From NCBI GenBank assembly GCA_947184155.2, contig CAMXCT020004057.1, forward strand, positions 345,001 to 409,000: a DNA stretch of 64,000 nucleotides, read 5' to 3'. The notes under the pieces are model-generated. The model was not told the origin of the DNA and ran no database searches. It worked only from the letters and a program-made list of their open reading frames with translations. Shown piece after piece: positions 29,586 through 40,800 of the stretch (its first letter is position 1; every line of letters starts with the position of its first letter). The stretch comes from Cladocopium goreaui (Eukaryota; Sar; Dinophyceae; Suessiales; Symbiodiniaceae). Both the position numbers and the translations under genes were made by a program.

Positions 29586-31725
29586 TTGTGCTGATCCAGC
29601 AGTTGGTGCAAGGCTCTGGTGAACGAAGCGCCCACTCTTGGTCGAGTCTGGCAAGAATCTGCCAACCCTGATATCTCCAAGTACCCTGACAGGGTTTGCC
29701 AACGGTTCCGAAGAGGCATCCCTTGGACAGGTATCCACCATATTCAGTCCCGTTCCTCCACCAGCGTGGTAACCCAACTGCATCTCTGTCAGCAGGTCGA
29801 CACCAGACTTGGTGCAGAAACTTAGGCAAGTCAACAAGCAGCTATGGGTAGAAGTCCTGCGACTCCCATCAACCTGCTTGTCCCCTGTCGACAACTTGCA
29901 CAGCCACTGACTTGCTCCAGTCGAGGTCAGCAGCCTCTGAGTAGGGTTCCCATCTCTGTAGGGGGTTGGCATGATTGTATGAAAGGGCAGGAACATGATG
30001 CCAGCACTGTGTCTGCTTTCCATCCAATGTTCAGTCCAACAATCGCTGCTCACACCAACTGCAGTCGCTGTCAACGGCAAAATTTGAGGTTTAAACATTT
30101 CGAATCTCATTGTTTTGTTCGATGCTTTGTGACCCTCCATGAACCTCAGGACATTGTTGTCGTCCCAATCCCGAAGCACTTGTCGGAAATGCATCAGGTC
30201 TGACCAACTGCCCCTAGAGTACACTGCAAACAAAATTGCTCTTGTGAAAATCATGTCCCATGTTTCCCCAGTCAGAAGCTCTGTATGCAGCATCTTCAAT
30301 TCGTCCACCCTCAGGGGAAACGCCTGGACAATCACACAAGGAACAAACATCTGCAGTTGTAGTTCCTATGCACCTGCGGCTCTGAACAACCTGCCCAAGT
30401 TTGTCCATGGATAACACATGCCTGCAAAATCTCAGCGCTTCCAGGAACCCTTCCAAACGTAAAGGCGGTATCCCCTTGTTTCTTCCTTCAGTGAAAAACT
30501 GATAAACATATGGCTCATCAGGTGGGAAGTTTCCAAAACCAAAATGGCTGCACATCCTCTCCACTGATCTTACCTTCTTCAGAAGGGTTGCTGGCTCACC
30601 TCCACTGCAAACGTCTGCTAGCAAAGTCATTGTACCAAGCGCGGTCAAATCAAAATCAAATTGTACCCTGATAACCGTTTTTGCATTGGAACAAGACGAA
30701 ACACCCTGCCAACGTTCCAAACCACTCAGCATCAGTGATTCCCTCCCTCCATGCCCGGTCAGGTCGTTCTTGTTGAGGAATACAGCATCATGTGGGAGAT
30801 TGCAAGCTAAAACCTTTAAGCTCTGGGCTCTCCTGGTGTTGGAATTCTTTGAGGCATCCCAGGACGAAGTTGCATAAGGCAATGACAGACTCTTCAATCC
30901 ACTTGAAGTCCAACCACTCTTCAAAAACACTCCGTCCCCAAATAGGTCAGCCCACGGTTTCAGAGGGTCCACAGGTATCATTGAATAAGCAGCATCAACA
31001 CAAGCATCAATGTTTGAAACTACCGGATCGTTTGCAACATGTTTTCCAAAATCAGAAGCCGGTTTCCATGAAATTTCTGGCACTTCGTAGTCACAGCTTT
31101 CCACCGGCAGGTCAGAGCCGCATGTTCGAGCACAGCCTTGGTACCTGTCATATCGTCACCTGAGACTTCCACGCCACAAGCTGCAGCATCTTCCAAAAAA
31201 CCTGTCAAGTCACAACCACCTGAAGCATCCAATTCACAAATGTCAGAACTAAGGCCTGTCAAGTTTCCACTGAGAGCTGCACACACCGTATTCCAACCCC
31301 GCTCAACCCTGTGTGCAAAGGGTTTGTTACAAAAGAGGATCGTGTTAAACTCTGTGATCAAATTGTCAATACCAGGAGTGATAGGCACATCGATGTCGAT
31401 CGTGTGGCGAGGTAGCTGCACAGTAGTCACTGCAACCCGGCACCCCACAACCAAAGCAGCACTGATTAGGCCGAGAAGGCCCAGTAGGCGTAGATGGCGA
31501 GGTCGCTGTCCAAGGGGGAGTAGTAGAAGGTGTTGCACCACTGGCATGCCCTGTAGAGGCCACTGCTCCAGTCGATGGTGCCGGGGTTCCATCTGCACTG
31601 GTATCTCCGATGTCAGCCGAGACAGTGAGCGGCACCGATAAGCGCCTTGCGAACTCGCAGACCACCGCTAAGGCCAGCGCTATCAGCTGGTCTGTAGTCA
31701 ATGCAGTGAGCTGCCGAGCATCCAT
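29580..31725 (-). pseudogene. Tyrosine recombinase, copy 2, inactive
   Basis: Read from MDARQLTAL (31725) the protein has a Cys/His-rich motif (CCFGCGVPGCSDYC, HDRHRCAYH). Two frame changes follow (near 31380 and 31090). Next comes an N-terminal core-binding region (LLKKVRSVERMCSHFGF, FLEALRFCRHVL, QSRRCIGTT), another shift near 30340, and the catalytic domain from VDELKMLH. The catalytic Arg remains (YSRGSWSDL) and the His in LGYHAG remains, but the HSCK Lys is now Leu (HSCLLT) and the nucleophile Tyr is Cys (DTCPRDAS). It is therefore dead by substitution as well as by frameshift. It is a diverged paralogue of copy 1 and shows the parts copy 1 lacks. Its 3' end is replaced by minisatellite. 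Confidence 0.7.
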
Positions 31726-31794
31726 TGGCACTTCGAAATTTCGCCAATCGTTGGCAAAACACGCACCCGAAAAACTTGAAACCAAAAAGGCCAC

Positions 31795-32358
31795 ACAAAC
31801 AAGGATTCATTTCCCAACTTGTTTGTAAAGAAGTTTCAAGTTAACGCGTTTGTTTTGCAACCCACATTGTATATCTCTCCAACAGTTTCTTGTAATAGAG
31901 AAGACAACAGTGTTTTACTGTTCTGTTAAAAATTAATGCATTTGGCATTTGGCAGGTTTTGTCACCATTAGAGAAAAGGGGCAGGTTAAAGGCTGCAGTT
32001 TCTGTTCGTAACACAAAGTTCCAAAGCAGAAACGGAAGTCCATGTTAAATAAAGGTTTATCCTTTTTCGTACCTCAACGGAGGGCACACAACTGGAGACA
32101 TGACTGTTCCTGGTGAGTGCAGTTACTAAAATCTGACACCCCACCTTGACAGAATTCCTTTGGATTGCTGTCACTTTTTCGTTGTGCTACTTGCAATTAT
32201 TTCAGACCTATTACCTCGGCCTACTGTGCCATGCAAACTCGCTAATTTGTCTCCAGGTGCGTTGGAACAAAAGATACATCCAGCATTTCACCAGCTATCA
32301 GTGTCTCACTGGTTCCATGCTTTTCCTCTACAATCTATCACCGCATGCACTCATTGCT
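31795..32358. other. No gene seen
   Basis: AT-rich spacer between the recombinase pseudogene and the copia 3' end; it may include copia 3' untranslated or LTR sequence, which I cannot delimit. Confidence 0.4.
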
Positions 32359-34281
32359 TCAAGTGATGTCCATGAGCACCTCAACCTCATGCAATGCACG
32401 CAGTATTACTGCTGCTTCCTCCCAGTTTCCAACCGTAGCTGCCTCATCATGCCTTCTGTTCAGTGTTGCAGCTGCACGTCGAAGTCTGATTTGGTTGGCT
32501 CTGGAGTAAGCTAGCATTCTTTCGTATGCATCATTGTCCAAATGACCATATTGTAAATCTGCCCACTCATCTGGGTCAGATACCTCATCCTGTGAGCTTG
32601 AAAGGTATCTTCTGCGCCTTTCCTCTGCTGTTTCGGTACCCATGTCCACGTCACTACCATCGCCTGCTTCTGGTTCTGGATGAACTTCTGGATGAACATC
32701 TGTACGATCAACTGTCTGACCATTCAGAGGAATGCCATTGAGGGTCATATGGGCAATTTCATCACCCTTTGGATCTTCACCATTGGGATCATCTCCTCCA
32801 TCAGGAGGATCGTCATCTCTTGATTCTTCTTCTCCACCTTCTGTGTCTGCACTTCCACCTCCAGCATTGTCATCAAACACTGGCATGTCAATTGGATCTC
32901 TTGGTTCATTCACTTGCACTCGTTCACCTCCAAGGTATTTGCAAAGATCTGCATAGACACTTTCCAGAACCACCATCATGTCACCTTGTTGGTGAGCTGC
33001 ACGAAAACGTGCACGCAAAAATCCCATCTCTCTTCCAAGCAACCATCTTGAAACTTGAAGTGAAGGATAAATGAAAAGTCGATGCCTCCATCCCATGGTC
33101 CTCCATGCACAGCATCGTTCAAACCACCAAGTCAATCTGCTGTAACTCCACCTCAAAGGCCCAAGAAACAGAAATGTCACTCCTGCCACCAGCACTGAAA
33201 AACCCAGCATGTAAATGAAAGCTTTGCACACCATTGCAACCATCATCACACAACCATGGAATGTGGAAGTCATCAATCCATCCATTGCATCTGAAACCAA
33301 AAGCCATGCAGTGTCTTTCTCGAAGGTCTCGGTTCTTGGCATTGAGCTGCATCCTTTCGACTGTGCGAACATTCCCAATGCAGCTGTTGCAACTTGAATC
33401 AAACGCACACATTGTTGTCTTGCAACCCTGTTGGAATGGCGCATCCTTCTCAGCTCATTGTCGTTGTTGACTTCATCAAGACCAGCCATGAAAAGACCAA
33501 TCAACCTTCCAAGAAATCTGCGCCTCTCCGAACTTAACCCCTTTGTGTTGAGGTCACCAGGGTTCAACTTCGTGTTGATCATGTGGATCGTGAAGATACC
33601 GGCTCTCAACAAGTTCTGCAAGAAAAACTGCTTGATCTGAACATGTTTCAACCTTCCAGTTCCAGCTCGTTGGATGAGTGCCATAGCCGATGATGATTCG
33701 ATGTATAATCGTTGTTGAACATCACAGCTGTTGGTTTCCAAATCATCCTTGCATAGGAACTTGCACAGCCTGTAGAGATACATGCATTCCACCATCAATC
33801 CATTTGCAGCGTAAAGTTCAGCTTCACAACTCGACAAAGCCACTGATGCTTGAGTTCTGCAAATGCTGAGAATCATTGCGCCGTTGAGAAACACCAATCC
33901 TGAGCTTGTGCTCTTCCTGGTCGACTTACAGTCTGCCCATGAGCTGCCGCTGAAAGCCTCAATGTTGAATCGTGCTTCAGATTTGTCAGCGGGAATTGGG
34001 ATCTCCTCACTGACCAGCTCATCATCTCTCCATCCATCAAAAATGCATTGGTTCTCCTCGGTGCACTGCAAAAATAGTCCATCCTCAGGCGTCCCATCCA
34101 AATATGAAGCCAAATGCTTCAATGCAGAGAATGCCTTGACACTGGGTCGTGCCATGGAAGACGAAAGAGTCTTCACTGCAAATTGGATGTCGGGTCGGTC
34201 CATTGCTAAGTACAAGGCTAAACCAAGTCCAGACCTGAAAACTGCCGCTTGTTCTGAATCCAGCATCTCTGATTCAATCAC
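32359..34281 (-). CDS. Copia RT tail, RNase H and C-terminal membrane-bearing extension
   Basis: 640 codons without a stop. Residues 10-60 finish the RT (FRSGLGLALYLAMDRPD). RNase H covers about 108-252: SSWADCKSTRKSTSSG (Asp), SSCEAELYAA (Glu), IESSSAMALI (Glu where Asp is usual), KHVQIKQFFLQ and GDLNTKGLS. Copia Pol normally ends soon after this. Here about 390 more residues follow, with a hydrophobic segment at 344-374 (CVMMVAMVCKAFIYMLGF onward), an Arg/Trp-rich patch, a very acidic stretch (about 455-545) and a helical Arg/Ala-rich end. The extension has no family I know. That it stays open for over 1.1 kb suggests it was recently translated. Confidence 0.75.
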   Translation of the reverse strand: MIESEMLDSEQAAVFRSGLGLALYLAMDRPDIQFAVKTLSSSMARPSVKAFSALKHLASYLDGTPEDGLFLQCTEENQCIFDGWRDDELVSEEIPIPADKSEARFNIEAFSGSSWADCKSTRKSTSSGLVFLNGAMILSICRTQASVALSSCEAELYAANGLMVECMYLYRLCKFLCKDDLETNSCDVQQRLYIESSSAMALIQRAGTGRLKHVQIKQFFLQNLLRAGIFTIHMINTKLNPGDLNTKGLSSERRRFLGRLIGLFMAGLDEVNNDNELRRMRHSNRVARQQCVRLIQVATAALGMFAQSKGCSSMPRTETFEKDTAWLLVSDAMDGLMTSTFHGCVMMVAMVCKAFIYMLGFSVLVAGVTFLFLGPLRWSYSRLTWWFERCCAWRTMGWRHRLFIYPSLQVSRWLLGREMGFLRARFRAAHQQGDMMVVLESVYADLCKYLGGERVQVNEPRDPIDMPVFDDNAGGGSADTEGGEEESRDDDPPDGGDDPNGEDPKGDEIAHMTLNGIPLNGQTVDRTDVHPEVHPEPEAGDGSDVDMGTETAEERRRRYLSSSQDEVSDPDEWADLQYGHLDNDAYERMLAYSRANQIRLRRAAATLNRRHDEAATVGNWEEAAVILRALHEVEVLMDIT

Positions 34282-34936
34282 CAGGTCTGCATTGAAATTC
34301 TCAAGCGTCGCATGGTATGGGAGTCCTTTAATCTTCTCCCACTCACCTTCATCAGCGCCACAAGTTTTGGGATGTAGGTTGAATTGGATTGCAGTAAGAT
34401 CCCATTTGGTTTCATCGTCATCCTTTTCTTGAGATACATCAACTGACTTCCACTCCCAGACAAATGCGGTCCATCAACTTTCATTGTCAATGTTTCTCCA
34501 ACTGTAGTCTGAAACCATTCCACATCACCAGGATTGCATACCAACAAAATGTCATCCACATGAATGTTGACAAACATCTTTCGACTGAGGTCACGATGTC
34601 TAGAGATTGCTGGGGCACCTGGGAAAGCTTCAAGATCTGATTTCTCACACAGACCACCGATGGGCTGATGCCATCGCAAAGCCGCATTGCGTTGTCCTGG
34701 GAGACATCTCTTCAAAAGCCAGTGGGTATGAGGACTGCCCGTCCATTTTCTGATCCATGTGGCACCATGAGAAATGCATCCTTGACATCCAATGCTGTCA
34801 TTGCCAAATTGTAAATCAACGCAAATGTCAACAACATGCGCGCTGAAGCAAATGAGGATGTTGGAGAAAAATTGTTCTCGTCAGTGGCCCCTGTTTTGAA
34901 TTCTCTTGCCACAATCCGACATCTTCTGATCCATTG
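34278..34936 (-). pseudogene. Copia reverse transcriptase
   Basis: RT begins RRCRIVAREFKTG; motif A region is ALDVKDAFLMVP (Asp present), then after a frameshift near 34730 GGLCEKSDLEAFP and the catalytic motif C HVDDILLVC. A further shift near 34290 leads into the RNase H frame. Substitutions from the usual copia pattern are few, so inactivation looks recent. Confidence 0.82.
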
Positions 34937-36185
34937 CTAATTCCTGTACCTCCAGTCATACACCAGAGTTGTGTCCACCTCGTTCTCACTTGTTGCAGCA
35001 TCATCTGGCAGCGTCACAGGTTGAATCACATCCATCTGATACAACTTCTCAACTTCGTCCAACGCTGCCTTCTCTTCCAACTCCTGCAACTTCTCAGGGC
35101 TAACACTGGGTGGACCATCATTTTCACCCTGACCAGCAATGTATTCATCTTTTGAGTCCAAGGCCACCGCATCATCCTCAAAACCTTCAGGAAACATGCT
35201 TTCATCATTGTGGTACATCTCGATCTCTTCAACTTGATTGACATTGCCATCGGTCTTACTGGCCTTTGTCTTTGGCATTGGAACAGGATCATCATCCATT
35301 TTCTGTACCTTCACACGTTCACCTGAGAGAGAACTGTTGGCTGCATGCTTTGTGGAAGCTGAAGGAATCTCCATGTCGTGGCCGCTTTGATCATCAACCA
35401 CAGGCATAATTGGTACGCCCCCACCTGTCGCAGACTCCGTGGCCAAAGGTGTTTGCAGACCTGACACCGGAGAAAATGGATTCTCCAAACCAGCTTCTTC
35501 CCAGGTTCTTGCTTCGTTTGGTGGGTCATCAGCATTGGCTTCAGGACCTTCTGAAGGAGAATGGCCCTCTGACACATAGTCACGTACTGCTTCTGCATCT
35601 TCATCAACCTTCTGAGGGCCTGGTGCACCAAGAGGAACAACTGTTTGCTTTCGTCTGATCTGACGATGTCCAGACACTTGACTGGGCGTCACATCCATTC
35701 CCAGCACCAATGTTGCATCCCACTCATCTCCAATACGCCTGATGGCTTTTGTACGCACAACACTTTGTCCATCTGTTGAAATAAGATCCATGTCAGATGA
35801 ATCTTTCCCAAGCCATGCACCTCGTATCCAAGCTGGACGGTACTTGTCGGCTTTGGGATCCAATCCAAATACAGTTTGACCAAAGGCCACAATCTTCCCT
35901 CTGTAGGGTCGGCCAAACAGAGATTGAAATGGAGTTGCGCGCAAGAAAGAGTGGACATGGTACCCGTTGTATATCCATGAAGCATGCATAGCTGCCCACT
36001 GAATCACTGGATGCCCTGCAAGGATTGTTGCCTGAATTGCAGATTCCAAATGAAACTCTGTAAACCACGCACTGTCTGCACAAACCGCTCAGCAACACTT
36101 GTCCTGGTCTTCTCATAGGTTCTGTTCCAGGTCAAAAATTGTTTCCATGCCAAGTGTTTGTCCCGTTCTCTGACAAAATCTCATT
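34937..36185 (-). pseudogene. Copia integrase C-terminal region and acidic linker
   Basis: The reading starts in FVRERDKHLAWKQFLTWN, then TSVAERFVQTVRGLQSF (region of the catalytic Glu), shifts frame near 36050 and continues HPVIQWAAMHASWIYNG and TPFQSLFGRPYRGKIVAFG, typical of the copia integrase C-terminal fold. A long acidic, Pro/Glu-rich linker (about 240 residues) leads to the RT. The frame ends at TAG (34939-34937) before QWIRRCRIVAREF, which starts the RT in the same frame. Confidence 0.8.
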
Positions 36186-36990
36186 CCTGCAACAAGCACT
36201 GGTTCAATGTCAAAAACGACGACCCGCAAATCCCCCAGCCAGACTTGCGTTCGCCAGCGGAAACAGCGAAACCAACAGCAGAAACAAAACGAAACCCACA
36301 AAACGGGGCCGGAGCCCAAACAAAAACACCCACCGAATCGATTTGCCATTGGACGCAGTGGCTTATCCACTGCATCACTGTCAAAAACATGCCACATGAA
36401 TTGGGATCACGGCTGTCCAGGCAGACATGAAGGCCTCAGCTTGGGAGTTAACCCTAGCAGGAGCTAAGCTGTACACGAAAGCAGGGCTACGCTAAAACCT
36501 CTCTCAGTCCTCTCAGATCAACTCGTCAGTGGGCCTTCATGGACCAGAAGTCATCATCTTATCTGTCAGCTGCGATCACGAAGCCGTGATGTTGAGAACT
36601 CCGACCCCTCCTTGACGGGGGGGGACAGAGGTGGCAAAGCGGAAGCATCGTAGGCCAGGAAACGCTTCCAAACATGCCATCGCCAACCAAATGAAAAGGG
36701 GGGACACGCCTAGGGGAAATTGCAGCCATCCATTGGATTGGTCTCAGTCAGCGACTTTCTTGACAGTATTCGCAGAGCTGAGCAACATGCAAAAAAAACT
36801 TTTGTCTCTGTAAAATTGTCTTCGCTAGTGCTACCATACATGTGCTGTCGTAGGCAGTGCAGCGGGTTCGGAAGGAATACAAACTACAGAACTGTTCAGG
36901 ACATTTCAGGATGTCATCGTCCCTGAAGGACCTGCAGTGCATTGCAGTACGCATCGGCGAAGATCGTAGCGAAACTACAGCTGTAGTGCC
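36186..36990. other. Unassigned DNA
   Basis: Between the copia 5' break and block A. Short minus-strand frames exist, but I see no family motif or repeat. Confidence 0.35.
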
Positions 36991-37233
36991 ACAGGGGAGG
37001 CCCAAAACTCCGAAGCCAATCCAAGGAGCAGCAAACGGTACCAAAAACAGGACCCCCCACATTAGCCCCAGAACCACCAGAGCAACACCAGCCCTCAGCC
37101 TGCAGCGCATTCTGCTTGCCAGCTGCCTTTGCCTTTGCTTTGGGCGGCATCACCTGCAAGCACGCCACAACAAAGCAGCGTATCACAAACCCCAGACTTC
37201 TTCCATGCGAACAGAATCGCTGATAACATGTTT

Positions 37234-37735
37234 GATTTCCAGACGCTTTCTGCAGTCTAATTGCCATGATGTCCAGCTGCTACTCCGCCTACTCCGCTAC
37301 TCCCGGCAAAGTGATGCCCCTAGATCCTATAGGCAGAAAGACATTTCAGGCAACAGGTCGGAGTAAGACGAACAAGAAAATTGAGATTTCCAGACGCTTT
37401 CTGCAGTCTAATTGCCATGATGTCCAGCTGCTACTCCGCCTACTCCGCTACTCCCGGCAAAGTGATGCCCCTAGATCCTATAGGCAGAAAGACATTTCAG
37501 GCAACAGGTCGGAGTAAGACGAACAAGAAAATTGAGATTTCCAGACGCTTTCTGCAGTCTAATTGCCATGATGTCCAGCTGCTACTCCGCCTACTCCGCT
37601 ACTCCCGGCAAAGTGATGCCCCTAGATCCTATAGGCAGAAAGACATTTCAGGCAACAGGTCGGAGTAAGACGAACAAGAAAATTGAGATTTCCAGACGCT
37701 TTCTGCAATCTAATTGCCTACTCCACCCCGTTTTA
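37234..37735. repeat. 151-bp tandem repeat (block A)
   Basis: Three full 151-bp units and one partial, almost identical, starting GATTTCCAGACGCTTTCTGC. Overlapping open frames are repeat by-products. Confidence 0.95.
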
Positions 37736-38993
37736 AATTAAACTATTATTGATTAGGGGGATGTACGGAATTGTCGGTGTACATGCTTCAGAGTTCACAA
37801 ACGTTAGGAGTCTAGGGGGGAAAGGGGTACAGACAAAAGACTCAAGCCCGACTATCAGCACGCCCATTCTTGCCTGGAAGTCACTGCTCCGGAGACAACA
37901 GCTTCCAGCAGAAGTGCGACCTTGGCGACACCGGAACCATGGGGAAAAAAATTGGCCACAACCGTGTGTCCTAGCTTTAGCTCTGCGAAACTACTTGCAA
38001 TGTGGGGCAACAACGATCGTTCCTGACACGAATGGCTCCTATAATGCAACCTACTGTCTGACAAATCCGACAACTGTCCTAGTCCATCCAGTCTCATGGT
38101 CTCTCTCACATGTGACTAGCTGCTTTGGGGTCCGCACGGCGCACTCCAACAACAAATGGTCACTTGTGCTGTGGTGACTAGAGAAACGGCTGCAGCCACT
38201 AAGAGCACTCACATTGCACATGTTTTTACATGTCCGCGCATGAATGCTCATCAAGGTTCGAGAAGCTTCCATATATAAAGGGAACAGAAAAAGACAGTCT
38301 CGGAATGTGGTTTGTCCAAATAATAAACGTCGACATCACTGGGGCTCCAATGGAACAGGTGCTACATTGACAAGAACAGGTCACGACATCGGCAACCCAA
38401 AAAAAGCAATAAACAACTGCAAACCCAAATGCACGTCATGGTGGTACAAACGGCTACTGCACAACCCCACAATTGCCAAGTCTGGTTGTGAAAGGCTTGC
38501 AAAACAGAACTGAGCTTGTTCAAATCACAACCTATCTTCTTTGAAGGTACAAGGAATTAAGACCCACCGCGAGGCAATGGAATGAAACGTTGTTGCATTG
38601 TTACACCAACAGTATGAAAACACAAAGCAGCAAAAGTCACACTGAAGCTACAAAACGCTTGACATGACATCAAAGCACAAAAGAATAACGAAACCCAACT
38701 TGTTTGGAGATGTTTGGTTTGCAAAGGGCGCGAACGCACGCAACGCGAAAATGCTTGGAGGTACATAAAGTCGGTCACCGCACAAGCAACGAGTTGCACG
38801 CCGAAGATAGTTGGAGTCTAGAACTCCCAGCGCAAGCGTAACGTATCCGTACGTCCTGCAACTATTCCAAGGAAGTACGACTCCATGCCGTTATTAACCC
38901 GTTAGTGTACCGACGCGCGGGTAAAACGGTGCGTATGGAACTCTTCCCACCCACCTCACCCACCAATGGTTTTTGAAAGCCAACCCGTTCACA

Positions 38994-39492
38994 CCGGTGT
39001 TTAAGGTGTACCACACCCCTGGTGTTTAAGGTGAACCACACCGGTGTTTAAGGTGTACCACACCCCTGGTGTTTAAGGTGAACCACACCGGTGTTTAAGG
39101 TGTACCACACCCCTGGTGTTTAAGGTGAACCACACCGGTGTTTAAGGTGTACCACACCCCTGGTGTTTAAGGTGAACCACACCGGTGTTTAAGGTGTACC
39201 ACACCCCTGGTGTTTAAGGTGAATCACACCGGTGTTTACCACACCCCTGGTGTTTAAGGTGAACCACACCGGTGTTTAAGGTGTACCACACCCCTGGTGT
39301 TTAAGGTGAACCACACCGGTGTTTAAGGTGTACCACACCCCTGGTGTTTAAGGTGAACCACACCGGTGTTTAAGGTGTACCACACCCCTGGTGTTTAAGG
39401 TGAACCACACCGGTGTTTAAGGTGTACCACACCCCCGGTGTTTAAGGTGAACCACACCAGTGTTTAAGGTGTACCACCACCACGGTGTGTAA
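38994..39492. repeat. 47-bp satellite (block A)
   Basis: About ten copies of a 47-bp unit made of two related half-units, GGTGTTTAAGGTGTACCACAC and GGTGTTTAAGGTGAACCACAC. Each half-unit is itself flanked by GGTGT/ACACC, so the array can fold. Confidence 0.95.
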
Positions 39493-39522
39493 GGTACACC
39501 CCACCTGCAACCCTGCAAGCCC

Positions 39523-39682
39523 GCCTACGACCCTCAAACCTCCACCTACGACCCTTCCAGATCACACCTGCGACCTGCAAATCTCCTTGTATAGGGAGCG
39601 CACCTACGACCCACAAACCTCCACCTATGACAATTCCAAGTCACACCTACCACCTGCATATCCCCTTGTAGGGAGCGCGCCT
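39523..39682. repeat. 78-bp repeat, two copies
   Basis: Two diverged copies, each ending CCTTGTA(TA)GGGAGCGC. The sequence is not shared with block B, which has already passed into the 3.1-kb array at this point. Confidence 0.75.
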
Positions 39683-40074
39683 ACACCCAACGATTCACTA
39701 CCCAACGAGTGCAAATGTTTCTGGTTGCTTATGTGCTGCACACAAATTCCCGCGCTTCTGCGTGAACATGGCCACACGCAAAACCACGCGTATGTTTTGA
39801 GCAACAAAACTACAAGTAGTCGCTGTACATTACACACCGTCCAGAAACAGTGACAAAATTTGCAGCATTGTAGAGATTAAGTCACTAGAGCAATTTCTTT
39901 CCGAAACTGTGAGCGACATTGCTCATCTTACAAAGAAGCTGCAAAATGACAGCTCTTTTTCCCAGCAGATTGGCCTCGAGTTACACTGGGCAAAACTTCG
40001 GCTCCATGCGTCTGCTTGCCAGCTCGAAAATGAAGGAAGGTCGAAAAATGCTCTTTACACACATACAGTTGCTC
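39683..40074. other. No gene seen
   Basis: Unique spacer without recognisable features. Confidence 0.4.
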
Positions 40075-40475
40075 TCACTTAGCCTCGGAGGCCGGCCCCT
40101 CCACTTCCTTTGCCTTGGATGGAAAGCGAAAGCATGAAAACGAAAATGGGGGAGACGCTGGGAATGATCTTACACAATCAAAAGAAGGCCACCCGGCCTC
40201 CTCAACTTCCTTGCTCTTTGCATCTAGGAGGAGTTGCAGATCTGCCTTTGACAACCCTTTGGCAGCCTGCCATTCATGAACATGAGGACACACAGCGTCC
40301 TGCACGTGAAAGTCCGCCCAGCACTCACGCAGAGGCAGAGAGGCACCTTGATTAGACGGGTCCGTTTGCGGAGGGCATTCTTTTCCATCTTCTTGGCTTC
40401 GCGGGCTGCTTTCTTCGCAGCTTCATGCTTGTGCTTCAAATCTTGGAGCTGTTCACACAGCACGGCCTCACACAT
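40075..40475 (-). CDS. Small coiled-coil protein, probably two introns
   Basis: The frame from ATG 40475 gives CEQLQDLKHKHEAAKK, EAKKMEKNALRKRTRLIK, a charged helix. Removing 40346-40267 (GT...AG, 80 nt, phase 0) joins it to AAKGLSKADLQLLLDAK and SKEVEEAG. A further optional 60-nt GTAAGA...AAG intron (40173-40114) leads to KEVEGPASEAK and a stop. The pattern (basic helix, then a short LS-x-D-L helix) is one I associate with terminal regions of dinoflagellate mobile-element proteins, so it may be an extra exon or partner of the transposase 0.3 kb upstream on the same strand. No catalytic residues. The start may be further upstream. Confidence 0.42.
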
Positions 40476-40800
40476 AACAGACTACAGTCGTCCCCAAAAT
40501 CACCCCAACACAGATTTCCAAGGATAGGATGCCCACTCAAGGTGAACTGGCATGGGGGGGCATGGATCACTGGGTGATGCCAGGCTGAATGCGATGACTA
40601 CCTACCTGCCTGGCTTCACCTACTCAACTCTCCACCTGACGAACTCTAAACGACATGCGTGTGGACATGCATCAGCGCCCCGTGAACTACAAGACTGCCG
40701 CACGATCTTTTTGCAAACAAACTTGTTTTAGCCGGTTCTATTTCTGGGACCGCAAACTGAGCTGCAAAGTGGCTTCGCTCCAGTGGGCCTCCCTAGTTGC

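Larger units (their letters stand above)
32359..36185 (-). mobile_element. Ty1/copia retrotransposon, 5'-truncated
   Basis: Order on the minus strand is integrase C-terminal part, linker, RT, RNase H: the copia order. Gag, protease and the integrase catalytic core are missing upstream of about 36185. Frames break near 36050, 34730 and 34290, and one TAG lies near 34937. No LTR pair was identified. Confidence 0.85.
36991..39496. repeat. Duplicated block A
   Basis: Near-identical, in direct orientation, to 42946-45266 (block B), offset about 5955 bp at the left end. It contains, left to right: a copy of the transposase first exon (minus strand, ATG near 37160), 151-bp repeats, 1.2 kb of unassigned unique sequence, and the 47-bp satellite. 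It has one more 151-bp unit and a longer 47-bp array than block B. The left edge differs from block B just after AGGGGAGGCCC. Confidence 0.9.

Noticed and set aside
34935-34942. Functional UAG readthrough in the copia frame (TAG CAA)
   Set aside because: The element is truncated and frameshifted nearby, the stop lies between linker and RT rather than at a gag-pol border, and a single Lys-to-stop change explains it.
38994-39492. CRISPR-like array of regularly spaced repeats
   Set aside because: The spacers are themselves repeats (two alternating half-units of one 47-bp satellite), there are no unique spacers and no cas genes, and the context is eukaryotic.
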